DNA from: Actinomadura sp. K4S16
GTDB lineage: Bacteria > Actinomycetota > Actinomycetes > Streptosporangiales > Streptosporangiaceae
DNA length: 64,000 nt
Assembly (NCBI RefSeq): GCF_008327685.1
Contig: NZ_BDDE01000016.1
Coordinates: 412,665 to 476,664 of the forward strand
Direction: 5' to 3'
The translations under genes and the position numbers were made by a program. Shown here piece by piece: positions 42,546-51,654 of the stretch (its first letter is position 1; each line of letters starts with the position of its first letter). The notes below the pieces were generated by a model that was not told the DNA's origin, made no database searches, and was given only the letters and a program-made list of their open reading frames with translations.

Positions 42546-42580
42546 GCCCTGGCCGGACGCGTTCGCGTTCCGGTCAGGGC
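42546..42580 (+). terminator. Hairpin after rne
   Basis: GCCCTGGCCGGA pairs with TCCGGTCAGGGC (one G-T pair) across an 11-nt interval, starting 11 nt after the rne stop. It would separate rne from the rplU leader. Confidence 0.65.
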
Positions 42581-42823
42581 ATCCGGTACCCTTGACCTTC
42601 GGCGCGCTCTCGGCGCGTCGCCCGAACCCGCACCGCGAGCCCCGTCCGGGGATCGGTCGGTGCTCACCTCGCCGATCCGGTGAGGACAAGCAGAGAGCGC
42701 CAGGGTCCTCCTGGTGTGCCGCCTTCGGCCCGGTGCCGGGGGTAGGCCCCCGTCCGGGGGCTGGTAAGCCACGCGTGGGACCGGTTCACTCCGGAAGCGC
42801 GCGCAGACGAAGGGTTTTCCGCG
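42581..42823 (+). promoter_or_regulatory. rplU promoter and 5' leader
   Basis: A 243-nt gap ahead of rplU. TACCCT at 42587-42592 is a plausible -10. The rest would be a leader of about 225 nt with several GC-rich stem-loops and a GAAGGG ahead of the GTG. Long leaders on L21 genes can bind the ribosomal protein for autogenous control; whether this one does is not shown. Confidence 0.45.
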
Positions 42824-43138
42824 GTGTACGCGATTGTCCGCGCAGGCGGCAGGCAGGAAAAGGTCGCCGTCGACGACGTGCTGACCGTCGACAAGCTGGC
42901 CGGCGACGTCGGGTCGACCATCAAGCTCCAGCCCCTGCTGGTCGTTGACGGCGACGACGTCGTGAGCGCCACGGCCGACCTCGCCCGCTACGAGGTGACC
43001 GCCGAGATCCTCGGCGCGGTCAAGGGCCCGAAGATCAACATCATGCACTACCGGAACAAGACCGGGTACAAGCGGCGGATGGGTCACCGTCAGCCGTACA
43101 CCGAGGTCAAGATCACCGGTATCAAGGCCGGGAAGTAA
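42824..43138 (+). CDS. rplU: 50S ribosomal protein L21
   Basis: A 104-residue L21 protein. It begins MYAIVRAGGRQEKVAVDD as in all L21, and ends with the basic 23S-binding segment YRNKTGYKRRMGHRQPYT. GTG at 42824 follows GAAGGG. rpmA follows after 14 nt; the two are co-transcribed and end at a T-run terminator. Confidence 0.97.
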   Translation: MYAIVRAGGRQEKVAVDDVLTVDKLAGDVGSTIKLQPLLVVDGDDVVSATADLARYEVTAEILGAVKGPKINIMHYRNKTGYKRRMGHRQPYTEVKITGIKAGK

Positions 43139-43152
43139 GGGAGAGCGGTCTC

Positions 43153-43410
43153 ATGGCACACAAGAAGGGCGCATCGTCCAGCCGTAACGGTCGCGACTCC
43201 AACGCCCAGCGCCTCGGTGTGAAGCGCTTCGGCGGCCAGGTCGTCAACGCCGGCGAGATCATCGTCCGCCAGCGCGGCACCCACTTCCACCCCGGCCCGG
43301 GCGTCGGCCGCGGCGGCGACGACACGCTGTTCGCGCTGGTCGCGGGCGCGGTGCAGTTCCGCCGCTACCGCGGCCGCAACGCGGTGAGCGTCGTCCCGCC
43401 GGCGGAATAG
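43153..43410 (+). CDS. rpmA: 50S ribosomal protein L27
   Basis: An 85-residue L27 protein. It starts MAHKKGASSSRNGRDSNAQR, without the cleavable leader seen in Firmicutes, so the N-terminal tail reaches the peptidyl-transferase centre directly. The conserved RQRGTHFHPG is present. A GGGAGAG site precedes the ATG. Confidence 0.97.
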   Translation: MAHKKGASSSRNGRDSNAQRLGVKRFGGQVVNAGEIIVRQRGTHFHPGPGVGRGGDDTLFALVAGAVQFRRYRGRNAVSVVPPAE

Positions 43411-43432
43411 TCCGCCGGGCAGAGCGACTTTT

Positions 43433-43474
43433 CGAAGGGGCGGACCGTTTCCGGTCCGCTCCTTCGCCGTTTTT
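43433..43474 (+). terminator. Intrinsic terminator after rplU-rpmA
   Basis: A 15-bp stem, CGAAGGGGCGGACCG at 43433-43447 with 43452-43466, has one G-T pair and a 4-nt loop. CCG and a T5 run (43470-43474) follow. It is the most classical terminator in the window. Confidence 0.9.
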
Positions 43475-43501
43475 CACCGAGGTTTCCTGAGGAGAGTCAC
43501 C

Positions 43502-44899
43502 GTGGCCGCTGGAGCGGGATCGGGCGCGCAGTTCGTCGACCGGGTGGTGCTGCACGTCGCGGCGGGCAACGGCGGCAACGGCTGCGCCTCGATCCACCGG
43601 GAGAAGTTCAAGCCGCTCGGCGGCCCGGACGGCGCCAACGGCGGCCGCGGCGGCGACGTCGTCCTCGTCGTCGACTCGAACGCCGCGAGCCTCCTGGAGT
43701 ACCACCGGCGCCCGCACCGCAAGGCGGGCAACGGCAGGCCCGGCCAGGGCAGCCTCCGGACGGGCGCGGACGGCGACGACGTGATCCTCCCCGTCCCCGA
43801 CGGCACCGTCGTGAAGTCGGGCGACACCGTCCTGGCGGACCTGGTCGGCGAGGGCACCCGGTTCGTGATCGCCAAGGGCGGCAGCGGCGGCCTCGGGAAC
43901 GCGGCGCTGGCGACGGCCAAGCGCAAGGCGCCCGGGTTCGCGCTGCTCGGCGAGCCGGGGGAGGAGCGCGACGTCGTCCTCGAACTGAAGAGCGTCGCCG
44001 ACGTGGCGCTCGTCGGGTTCCCCAGCGCGGGCAAGTCGTCGCTGATCGCCGCGCTGTCGGCCGCCAAGCCGAAGATCGCCGCCTACCCGTTCACGACGCT
44101 GATCCCGAACCTCGGGGTGGTGAGCGCGGGCGACACGACGTTCACGGTCGCGGACGTGCCGGGCCTGATCGAGGGCGCCAGCGAGGGCCGCGGCCTCGGT
44201 CTGGACTTCCTGCGCCACATCGAGCGCTCCTCCACCCTCGCGCACGTGCTCGACTGCGCGACGATGGAGCCGGGCCGCGACCCGGTCAGCGACTTCGAGG
44301 TCATCGAGCGCGAGCTCCAGGCCTACGACCGCGTGCTGGGCGACCGCCCGCTGTCGGACCGCCCGCGCATCGTCGTCCTGAACAAGGTGGACGTGCCGGA
44401 CGCCCGCGAACTCGCCGAGATGGTGCGGCCCGAGTTCGAGGCCCGCGGCCTGCGGGTGTTCGAGGTGTCGGCGGCGTCGCACGAGGGGCTGCGGGAGCTG
44501 TCGTTCGCGATGGCGGCGATGGTGGCGGAGTACCGCGCCTCGCTGCCGCCGGCGGAGCCCACCCGCATCGTCATCCGGCCCGAGCCGGTCGGCGGGGACA
44601 CCGACTTCGAGGTCAGGATCCTCGGCGACAACACCTACCTGATCACCGGGACGAAGCCGGTCCGCTGGCTGCGCCAGACCGACTTCGCCAACGAGGAGGC
44701 CGTCGGCTACCTGGCCGACCGCCTCGCCCGGCTCGGCGTGGAGGACGCGCTCGCCGAGGCGGGCGCCGCCGCCGGCGCCACCGTCCTGATCGGGACGCCC
44801 GACGACTCGATCGTCTTCGACTGGGAGCCGGAGGTGGCGGCGGGCGAGGGCACGAGGGGCCCGCGCGGCACCGACCGCCGTCTGGACGGCTGGTCCTAA
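43502..44899 (+). CDS. obgE: Obg/CgtA GTPase
   Basis: A 465-residue ribosome-assembly and stress GTPase. The Gly-rich OBG fold (about 8-165) has GGNGGNGCASIHREK. The G domain has G1 GFPSAGKSS near residue 166, G3 DVPGLIEGA, and G4 NKVD near 298. The actinobacterial C-terminal OCT domain covers about 345-430. GTG at 43502 follows GAGGAG. It lies after rpmA, as in most bacteria, with the terminator at 43433 between them, so it probably has its own promoter or relies on read-through. Confidence 0.96.
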   Translation: MAAGAGSGAQFVDRVVLHVAAGNGGNGCASIHREKFKPLGGPDGANGGRGGDVVLVVDSNAASLLEYHRRPHRKAGNGRPGQGSLRTGADGDDVILPVPDGTVVKSGDTVLADLVGEGTRFVIAKGGSGGLGNAALATAKRKAPGFALLGEPGEERDVVLELKSVADVALVGFPSAGKSSLIAALSAAKPKIAAYPFTTLIPNLGVVSAGDTTFTVADVPGLIEGASEGRGLGLDFLRHIERSSTLAHVLDCATMEPGRDPVSDFEVIERELQAYDRVLGDRPLSDRPRIVVLNKVDVPDARELAEMVRPEFEARGLRVFEVSAASHEGLRELSFAMAAMVAEYRASLPPAEPTRIVIRPEPVGGDTDFEVRILGDNTYLITGTKPVRWLRQTDFANEEAVGYLADRLARLGVEDALAEAGAAAGATVLIGTPDDSIVFDWEPEVAAGEGTRGPRGTDRRLDGWS

Positions 44900-44927
44900 G
44901 AACACCAGGTTGGAGCGGGGTCTGGTC

Positions 44928-46034
44928 ATGAGTGGGCGTGAGGCGGTCGCGAAGGCGCGGCGGATCGTGGTGAAGGCGGGCTCGTCGTCGCTGACCACGC
45001 CGCAGGGCACGATCGACGCGAACCGCATCGACGCGCTGGTGGACGTCCTCGCCGCGCGCCGCGGCGAGGGCACCGAGATCGTGTTCGTGTCGTCCGGCGC
45101 GATCGCGGCGGGGCTCGGGCCGCTCGGGCTGACCCGCCGCCCGCCCGACCTCGCGACCCAGCAGGCGGCGGCGAGCGTCGGGCAGGGCCTGCTGTTCGCC
45201 CGCTACACCTCCTCGTTCGCCCGGTACGCGCTGACGGTGGGGCAGGTGCTGCTCACCGCCGACGACATGATGCGCCGCTCGCACCACCGCAACGCGCAGC
45301 GCACCCTCGCGCAGCTGCTCGCGATGGGCGTCCTGCCGATCGTGAACGAGAACGACACGGTCGCCACCGACGAGATCCGGTTCGGCGACAACGACCGGCT
45401 GGCCGCGCTCGTCGCGCACCTGATCCGCGCGGACGCGCTGGTCCTGCTGTCGGACGTGGACGCCCTCTACACCGGGGACCCGCGCCGTCCCGGGACCCGC
45501 CGCATCGACGAGGTGCACGGCCCGGACGACCTGCGCGAGGTCGAGCTCGGCGGGTCCGGGCGGGTCGGCACCGGCGGCATGGTCACCAAGGTGGAGGCGG
45601 CCCGGATCGCGGGTATCCCGGTGGTGCTGACGAACGCCGCGTCGGCGGCGCACGCGCTCGCCGGCGACCAGGTGGGGACGCTGTTCCACCCGGCGGCGGG
45701 CCGCCGCATGTCGACCCGCGACCTGTGGCTGGCGCACGCGACGACGGGCCAGGGCCGCGTCATGCTGGACGCGGGCGCGGTCGAGGCGGTGGTGCGGCGC
45801 CGCAAGTCCCTGCTTCCGGCCGGGGTGACGGGCGTGGACGGCGACTTCGCCGCGGGCGACCCGGTCGACCTGTGCGACGCGGCCGGCGGGGTCGTCGCGC
45901 GCGGCCTGGTGAACTACGACGCGTCCGAGATCCCGGAGCTGATGGGGCGCTCGACACGCTGGCTGGCCCGCGAGCTGGGCGCCGAGTACGAACGCGAGAT
46001 AATCCACCGCGACCATCTGGTGATACTGCGATGA
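44928..46034 (+). CDS. proB: Glutamate 5-kinase
   Basis: A 368-residue enzyme for the first step of proline synthesis (ATP-dependent phosphorylation of glutamate). The amino-acid-kinase domain (about 8-260) has KAGSSSLTTPQG, the SSGAIAAGLGPLG segment, and VNENDTVATDEI. A PUA domain occupies about 280-358. ATG at 44928 gives the normal start; a TTG six codons upstream is unlikely. proA follows after 16 nt. It lies 28 nt after obgE, so co-transcription with obgE is possible. Confidence 0.95.
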   Translation: MSGREAVAKARRIVVKAGSSSLTTPQGTIDANRIDALVDVLAARRGEGTEIVFVSSGAIAAGLGPLGLTRRPPDLATQQAAASVGQGLLFARYTSSFARYALTVGQVLLTADDMMRRSHHRNAQRTLAQLLAMGVLPIVNENDTVATDEIRFGDNDRLAALVAHLIRADALVLLSDVDALYTGDPRRPGTRRIDEVHGPDDLREVELGGSGRVGTGGMVTKVEAARIAGIPVVLTNAASAAHALAGDQVGTLFHPAAGRRMSTRDLWLAHATTGQGRVMLDAGAVEAVVRRRKSLLPAGVTGVDGDFAAGDPVDLCDAAGGVVARGLVNYDASEIPELMGRSTRWLARELGAEYEREIIHRDHLVILR

Positions 46035-46050
46035 CAGGGAGTGCCTGCTG

Positions 46051-47310
46051 ATGAGCGACGAGCGCGAGGAGTTCCTGCGGGTGGCGCGGCGCGCCAGGGA
46101 TGCCGCCGCCGGGCTGGCTCCGCTGCCGCGGTCGGCGAAGGACGCGGCGCTGCACCGGATCGCCGAGGCGCTGGTCGCCGCCGCCCCGGAGATCGTCAAG
46201 GCGAACGAGGCGGATGTCGCGCGGGCCCGCGCGAACGGCACCTCCGAGTACATGATCGACCGGCTGAGCCTGTCGGAGGAGCGGATCGCCGCGATCGCCG
46301 ACGCGGTCCGGAAGGTCGCCGCGCTGCCGGACCCGGTGGGGGAGACGGTGCGCGGGAACGTGTTGCCGAACGGGCTGGAGCTGCGGCAGGTGCGGGTGCC
46401 GCTCGGCGTCGTCGGGATCATCTACGAGGGCCGCCCGAACGTGACCGTGGACGCCGCCGCGCTGTGCCTGAAGAGCGGGAACGTGGCGATGCTGCGCGGC
46501 TCGTCGTCGGCGTACGACTCCAACACGGTGCTCGTCGAGGTGATGCAGGGCGCGCTCACCGGCACCGAGGTCCCGCCGGACGCGGTGCAGCTGGTCCCGG
46601 GCACGTCCCGGGAGTCGGTGCGGCACCTGATGCGGGCGCGCGGCCTGGTGGACGTGCTGATCCCGCGCGGCGGCGCCTCGCTGATCAACTCGGTGGTGGA
46701 GGAGTCGACCGTCCCGGTGATCGAGACGGGCGTCGGCAACTGCGCGGTGTACGTGGACGCCGCCGCCGACGTCGACATGGCCGTGGACGTCCTGCTGAAC
46801 GCCAAGACGCAGCGTCCTTCGGTGTGCAACGCCGCCGAGACGTTCCTGGTGCACGCCGACATCGCCGACACGTTCGTCCCGCGCGCGCTTGAGGCGCTGA
46901 AGAGCGCCGGTGTCACGGTGCACGGCGACGACCGCGTCCGCTCCTACAGCGGGGACGTCGTGGAGGCGACGGAGGACGACTGGTACGCCGAGTACCTGTC
47001 GCTCGACATCGCCGCCCGCGTGGTGGACTCGCTGGACGAGGCCGTGGCGCACATCCGCCGGTACGGCTCGGGGCACACGGAGGCGATCGTCACGACGTCC
47101 CAGCCGGCCGCGAAGCGGTTCGTGGCGCTGGTCGACTCGGCGGCCGTGATGGTGAACGCCTCGACGCGCTTCACCGACGGCGAGGAGTTCGGGTTCGGCG
47201 CGGAGATCGGCATCTCGACGCAGAAGCTGCACGCGCGCGGCCCGATGGGGCTGCCGGAGTTGACGTCGACCAAGTACGTGGTGGTGGGGGAAGGGCACGT
47301 GCGCGGCTGA
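46051..47310 (+). CDS. proA: Gamma-glutamyl phosphate reductase
   Basis: A 419-residue NADPH-dependent aldehyde-dehydrogenase-fold enzyme, the second step of proline synthesis. The catalytic Cys259 is in RPSVCNAAET. The NVTVDAAALCLKSGN segment and TIxRGG-type sequence IPRGGASLI match the family. A GGGAG site lies 9 nt before the ATG. Confidence 0.96.
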   Translation: MSDEREEFLRVARRARDAAAGLAPLPRSAKDAALHRIAEALVAAAPEIVKANEADVARARANGTSEYMIDRLSLSEERIAAIADAVRKVAALPDPVGETVRGNVLPNGLELRQVRVPLGVVGIIYEGRPNVTVDAAALCLKSGNVAMLRGSSSAYDSNTVLVEVMQGALTGTEVPPDAVQLVPGTSRESVRHLMRARGLVDVLIPRGGASLINSVVEESTVPVIETGVGNCAVYVDAAADVDMAVDVLLNAKTQRPSVCNAAETFLVHADIADTFVPRALEALKSAGVTVHGDDRVRSYSGDVVEATEDDWYAEYLSLDIAARVVDSLDEAVAHIRRYGSGHTEAIVTTSQPAAKRFVALVDSAAVMVNASTRFTDGEEFGFGAEIGISTQKLHARGPMGLPELTSTKYVVVGEGHVRG

Positions 47311-47374
47311 GGTCCGGATTTGTGACATTTTTGCCATTGATGTCACGTGTGCGGGTGTGGTCTGATTCACGATT

Positions 47375-49132
47375 GTGACTCGTCAGTACAGCCGCCGCCG
47401 CGTCATCCAGGGCGCCGCCCTCGGCGCGGGGATCGCCACCACCGGACTGGCCGCCTTCCCCGCACGCCCCGCCGCCGCGGCGGCGCCGGCGTTGCGCGGC
47501 CCCGCAGCCGGCACCACCCTCGACCGGACGTACCTGCTCGGCGCCGCCGGCGCCGGCGGGTACCGCAAGGTGACCGCCGGGCCGGGGGAGCCGCACCTGC
47601 TGCGCCGCGACCTCGGCGGCGCCGCGTCCGCGCGCCGGGCCGCCACCCGCCGCGGCATCCTGGCGTTCGGCCACCTCACCGACGTGCACGTCATCGACGC
47701 GCAGTCCCCGGCCCGCGTCGAGTTCATCGACCGGCTCAAGGACGGCCTCGACCTGCTGCCGGTCGAGGGCGCCTACCGGCCGCAGGAGATCCTGTCCACG
47801 CAGGTCGCCGAGGCCATGGTCCAGGCGATGAACAGGGTCGGGCGCGGTCCGGCGACCGGGCTCGGCCTCGCCTTCACCATCAACACCGGCGACGCCGCCG
47901 ACAACGTGCAGTACAACGAGATCCGCTGGATCATCGACCTGCTGGACGGCGGGCGCATCCGCCCCGACTCCGGCGACCCGAACCGGTACGAGGGCGTCAT
48001 GGACTGGGCGTCCTACGACCGTTCGTTCTGGCATCCCGAGGGCCCGCCGCCCGGCGCGGAGGCCGACCTCCCGAGCGCCAGGTACGGCTTCCCGCGCGTG
48101 CACGGCCTGATCGACGCCGCACGCCGGCCGTTCCAGGCGACCGGCCTCGACGCGCCGTGGCTGGCCGTGTTCGGCAACCACGACGGGCTCGTCCAGGGCA
48201 ACCTGCCGACCAACCCGCTGGTCACCGGCCTCGCCACCGGCGGAATCAAGATCGGCGCTCCGGCGGACTCCGGCCAGGCCGAACGCCTCGCCCGGATGAT
48301 CAGCGGGGGCGACGCCGCCGAACTCGTCCGGCTCAGCCGCGAGCAGGGCGGCGCCGGCGGCCTGTTCCGGCCGGTGACCCCCGACCCGAACCGCCGCATG
48401 CTCTCGCGCGCCGAGGTCGTCGCCGAGCACTTCAAGACCACCGCGTCCCTGCGCGGCCACGGCTTCACGCTCTCCAACCTGCGCGACGGTACCGCCTACT
48501 ACGCCTTCGACAAGGGCGTCGTGCGCGGTCTCGTCCTCGACACCGTGAACCCCAACGGCTACTCCGAGGGCTCGCTCGACAGGAAGCAGTTCGCGTGGCT
48601 GGAGGCGCAGCTCAAGGCCGGTAGCAGCCGCTACATCGCCCCGGACGGCACGGTCGTGAAGCACGCCGCGAAGGACCGGCTGTTCGTCCTGTTCAGCCAC
48701 CACCCCATCGGCTCGCTGGAGAACCCGCTGGGCGGCGACCGCGTCCTCGGGGACGAGGTCGAGGCGCTCCTGCTGCGCTACCCGAACGTCGTCCTGTGGG
48801 TGAACGGCCACACGCACCGCAACCAGGTCATCCCGCACGCGCGCAAGGGCGGCGGAGGGTTCTGGGAGGTCAACACGGCCGCGCACATCGACTTCCCGCA
48901 GCAGAGCCGCATCGTCGAGCTCGCCGACAACGGCGACGGCACCCTGTCGGTCTTCGCGACGATCCTCGACTCCGCAGGCCCGGCCTCCTACGGCGGCCGC
49001 CTCACCGACCCGGTCCGGCTGGCGTCGCTGTCGCGCGAGCTGTCGGCCAACGACTGGCAGGACCGCGAGGAGAACCGCCGCGGCGAGGCCGCCGACCGCA
49101 ACGTCGAGCTGCTGATCCCTAGGCCCTTCTGA
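47375..49132 (+). CDS. Tat-exported metallophosphoesterase (TIGR03767-like)
   Basis: A 585-residue calcineurin-like phosphoesterase. The N-terminus is a twin-arginine signal (SRRRVIQGAALGAG, Arg-Arg at 7-9), so the folded enzyme is exported. Metal ligands lie in GHLTDVHVID near residue 100, NTGDAADN near 170, GNHD near 269, SHHPIGS near 447, and NGHTHRN near 485. The length and insert pattern match the actinobacterial TIGR03767 (PPA1498) family. GTG at 47375 is 8 nt after TCTGAT, with TTGATG 18 bp further up, so the mRNA may be leaderless. The substrate is unknown, probably a phosphate mono- or diester. Confidence 0.9.
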   Translation: MTRQYSRRRVIQGAALGAGIATTGLAAFPARPAAAAAPALRGPAAGTTLDRTYLLGAAGAGGYRKVTAGPGEPHLLRRDLGGAASARRAATRRGILAFGHLTDVHVIDAQSPARVEFIDRLKDGLDLLPVEGAYRPQEILSTQVAEAMVQAMNRVGRGPATGLGLAFTINTGDAADNVQYNEIRWIIDLLDGGRIRPDSGDPNRYEGVMDWASYDRSFWHPEGPPPGAEADLPSARYGFPRVHGLIDAARRPFQATGLDAPWLAVFGNHDGLVQGNLPTNPLVTGLATGGIKIGAPADSGQAERLARMISGGDAAELVRLSREQGGAGGLFRPVTPDPNRRMLSRAEVVAEHFKTTASLRGHGFTLSNLRDGTAYYAFDKGVVRGLVLDTVNPNGYSEGSLDRKQFAWLEAQLKAGSSRYIAPDGTVVKHAAKDRLFVLFSHHPIGSLENPLGGDRVLGDEVEALLLRYPNVVLWVNGHTHRNQVIPHARKGGGGFWEVNTAAHIDFPQQSRIVELADNGDGTLSVFATILDSAGPASYGGRLTDPVRLASLSRELSANDWQDREENRRGEAADRNVELLIPRPF

Positions 49133-49145
49133 CAGGAACGGCGAA

Positions 49146-49174
49146 GGGCCGCCGCGTCCGTGTCGCGGCGGCCC
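49146..49174. terminator. Bidirectional terminator between metallophosphoesterase and M48 gene
   Basis: A perfect 11-bp stem, GGGCCGCCGCG at 49146-49156 and 49164-49174, has a 7-nt loop. It lies between two convergent genes. Confidence 0.8.
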
Positions 49175-49189
49175 TGGCTCGGTGCCCGG

Positions 49190-50224
49190 TCAGTTCCCGG
49201 ACGTGGGCCCGTTGTCGCGCCGGGTGAACCGGTCGAACAGCCCGCCCGCCGCACCGGCCGCCGCGTCGGCCATGTCGCGGACCTTGCCGACGAACGGGTC
49301 GGCCGTCCGCTCCCACGACTCCCGGTAGGACTGGGCGGCTTCCTTGATCCCGTCGCGGACCGACGCGCTGTCGTCGTCGTCGCGGCGCGGGTAGTCCCCG
49401 GCCAGGATGCGCTCGTACTCGCCGCTGCGCGCCCACCGGTCGATCTCGGCGAACCGGATCACCGCGAACGGGTGCGTCTGCCCGAGCAGGTTCATGAACT
49501 TCAGCAGCCCGTCCCGCACGTCGCCGGCCGCGTCGTACTCGCGGGCCTGCTGCAGGAACGCCTCGCTGCTCATCTCGCCGAGCCGCGTCCCGCCGGCGAG
49601 CTTCATGTTCACCCGCTTGGCCGCGTCGAGGTCCTGCCCGGCGAGCAGCCCGGCCCGGTCCGACGACAGCTCCGCCTTCCGGAACCACTCGCGCAGCCCG
49701 ATGATGATCGCCGCGATGCCGACGTTGCCGAGCGGCAGCCAGGCCAGCCGCGCCCCGAGCTGCAGGAGGATCTGCATCATCGTCTGGTACACCGCGTGCC
49801 CGGACAGGATGTGCCCGACCTCGTGCCCGACGACGAACCGGAGCTCCTCCTCGTCCAGCAGGTCGATCAGGCCGGTGTTCAGCACGATGAACGGGTGGTC
49901 GGAGCCGAGCGCCATCGCGTTCGGCGTCGGGTCCTGCCGGACGTACAGCTCGGGGACCTCCGGCATGTCCAGGATGTACGAGGCGTCGCGGACCATGTCG
50001 TAGATGTGGCGGAACTGGTCCTCGCCGACGCGCACCGTCCCGCCGAGGAACATCAGCCGAAGTGCCCGCTCGTTGACCAGCCCGGACAGCTTGCGCAGGA
50101 CGACGTCGAACCCGGAGAGCGAGCGCAGCGCCACCAGCGCCGACCGGTCCGCCGGGTGTTCGTAGGCCCGGGAACTGATCCCCGGGAACCGAGTACGTGC
50201 TCGATCCGGTGTGTTCTCCGTCAT
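49190..50224 (-). CDS. M48-family zinc metallopeptidase
   Basis: A 344-residue M48 peptidase. The zinc motif is HEVGH at 134-138, and the third ligand Glu is in FRKAELSSDRAG near residue 180. A hydrophobic stretch at about 150-172 (LGARLAWLPLGNVGIAAIII) may associate it with the membrane. The C-terminal 60 residues are charged. ATG at 50224 was chosen because TACCAT (minus strand, 50232-50237) lies 7 nt before it, the leaderless layout seen elsewhere here, and it matches the usual start of these proteins; ATG at 50233 is the alternative. The long open frame upstream is antisense to paaK. It may act in membrane-protein quality control like HtpX. Confidence 0.9.
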   Translation of the reverse strand: MTENTPDRARTRFPGISSRAYEHPADRSALVALRSLSGFDVVLRKLSGLVNERALRLMFLGGTVRVGEDQFRHIYDMVRDASYILDMPEVPELYVRQDPTPNAMALGSDHPFIVLNTGLIDLLDEEELRFVVGHEVGHILSGHAVYQTMMQILLQLGARLAWLPLGNVGIAAIIIGLREWFRKAELSSDRAGLLAGQDLDAAKRVNMKLAGGTRLGEMSSEAFLQQAREYDAAGDVRDGLLKFMNLLGQTHPFAVIRFAEIDRWARSGEYERILAGDYPRRDDDDSASVRDGIKEAAQSYRESWERTADPFVGKVRDMADAAAGAAGGLFDRFTRRDNGPTSGN

Positions 50225-50314
50225 GTCTGGCATGGTAGTTCCGACGATCAACCGTGCCCGAGGGTTCCCCGCCGCGGAAGCCCGTCCGGCTCTGGCCGCG
50301 CCCGGGAGGCAGCC

Positions 50315-51601
50315 ATGTTCGACCCCAAGGCCGAGGCGATGTCCCTCGACGAGCGCGCCGCGCTCCAGCGGCACCGGCTGTGGGGGCTGGTCGACCGGCT
50401 CCTGGCGGCCGGCGGGGTGCAGGGGCGGCGGCTCAAGGAGGCCGGCGTCGGCGGCGGCGCCGACGTGACGCTCGCGGGGCTCCGCGACCTCCCGTTCACC
50501 ACCAAGCAGGACCTGTGGGACCACTACCCGTTCGGGATGCTCGCCGTGCCGCGCGACCAGGTTGCCGCCGTGCACGGGTCCAGCGGGACGCGGGGGCGCC
50601 CGACGCTCGTCGCCTACACCAAGGCCGACCTCGACCTGTGGGCGGCGATGTGCGCGCGCTCCCTGTCGTGCGCCGGGGCATCGCCGGGCAGCATCGTGCA
50701 CAACGCCTACGGGTACGGGCTGTTCACCGGCGGGATCGGCATCCACCAGGGGGCCGTGGCGCTCGGCGCGACCGTCGTGCCGATGTCGGGCGGCATGACC
50801 GACCGGCAGGTGCGCATGCTCGCCGACCTCCGCCCCGACATCCTGACCTGCACTCCCGCGTACGCGCTGCGGCTGGGGGAGGCCGTCGCCGAGGCCGGGG
50901 TGGAGCCGGACTTCCTCAAGGCCGGGCTCTTCGGCGCCGAGCCGTGGTCGGAGGAGCTGCGCACGGCCATCGAGGACGTCCTGCCGATCAAGGCGATGGA
51001 CGTCTACGGGCTCTCGGAGATCATCGGGCCGGGTGTGGCCACCGAGTGCCTGGAGCAGGACGGCCTGCACGTCAACGAGGACCACTTCATCGTCGAGACC
51101 GTCGACCCCGCCACCGGCGACCCCGTCGAGGACGGAACGCCCGGCGAGCTCGTCTTCACCACCCCGACCAAGCAGGCGCTGCCCCTGCTGCGCTACCGGA
51201 CGGGCGACATCGCGTCCCTCACCCGCGGCGAGTGCGCCTGCGGTCGGACCCTGGTCCGGATGAGCAAGGTCCTCGGCCGCGCCGACGACATGATCGTCGT
51301 CCGGGGCGTGAACGTGTACCCGAGCGAGGTCGAGCGCGTCCTGCTCGGCTCCGGGCTCGTCCGGCCGCACTACCAGCTCGTCGTGGACCGGCGCAGCCCC
51401 TCCGCCCGGCTGCTCGTCGCCTGCGAGGCCGTCTCCGGCGACCCGAGGGCCGAGCTCGTCCACGCCCTGTACGAGACGCTCGGCCTCACCGCCGAGGTGG
51501 CGGTGCTGCCCGAGGGCACCGTGCCGAGGGTCGAGGTGGGCAAGGCCGTCCGCGTCGTGACCTGGGAAGACGGCGAGCCGCCGCTGCCAGGCCTGGCCTG
51601 A
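50315..51601 (+). CDS. Phenylacetate-CoA ligase-like adenylate-forming enzyme
   Basis: A 428-residue member of the PaaK branch of ANL enzymes, which activate aryl acids to CoA thioesters via an adenylate. The AMP-binding P-loop is SSGTRGRPT near residues 89-97. YGLSEIIGPG near 229 and YRTGDIASL near 297 match PaaK. The C-terminal AMP-binding domain begins near 335 (VRGVNVYPSEVE). It has GGGAGG before the ATG. No paa catabolic genes are nearby, so it is an orphan whose acid substrate is unknown. Confidence 0.87.
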   Translation: MFDPKAEAMSLDERAALQRHRLWGLVDRLLAAGGVQGRRLKEAGVGGGADVTLAGLRDLPFTTKQDLWDHYPFGMLAVPRDQVAAVHGSSGTRGRPTLVAYTKADLDLWAAMCARSLSCAGASPGSIVHNAYGYGLFTGGIGIHQGAVALGATVVPMSGGMTDRQVRMLADLRPDILTCTPAYALRLGEAVAEAGVEPDFLKAGLFGAEPWSEELRTAIEDVLPIKAMDVYGLSEIIGPGVATECLEQDGLHVNEDHFIVETVDPATGDPVEDGTPGELVFTTPTKQALPLLRYRTGDIASLTRGECACGRTLVRMSKVLGRADDMIVVRGVNVYPSEVERVLLGSGLVRPHYQLVVDRRSPSARLLVACEAVSGDPRAELVHALYETLGLTAEVAVLPEGTVPRVEVGKAVRVVTWEDGEPPLPGLA

Positions 51602-51641
51602 GGGGCCGGGGGCGGGCGTTCCGGGCGCCGGTCCGGCTGGC

Positions 51642-51647
51642 TATTGT
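51642..51647 (+). promoter_or_regulatory. -10 element of leaderless nadD promoter
   Basis: TATTGT lies 7 nt before the nadD ATG. No ribosome site fits between them. Confidence 0.5.
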
Positions 51648-51654
51648 CGTCGCT

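Noticed and set aside
49160..50314. 385-residue extension of the PaaK-like ligase
   Set aside because: It is antisense to the M48 peptidase, which has an intact HEVGH and family features.
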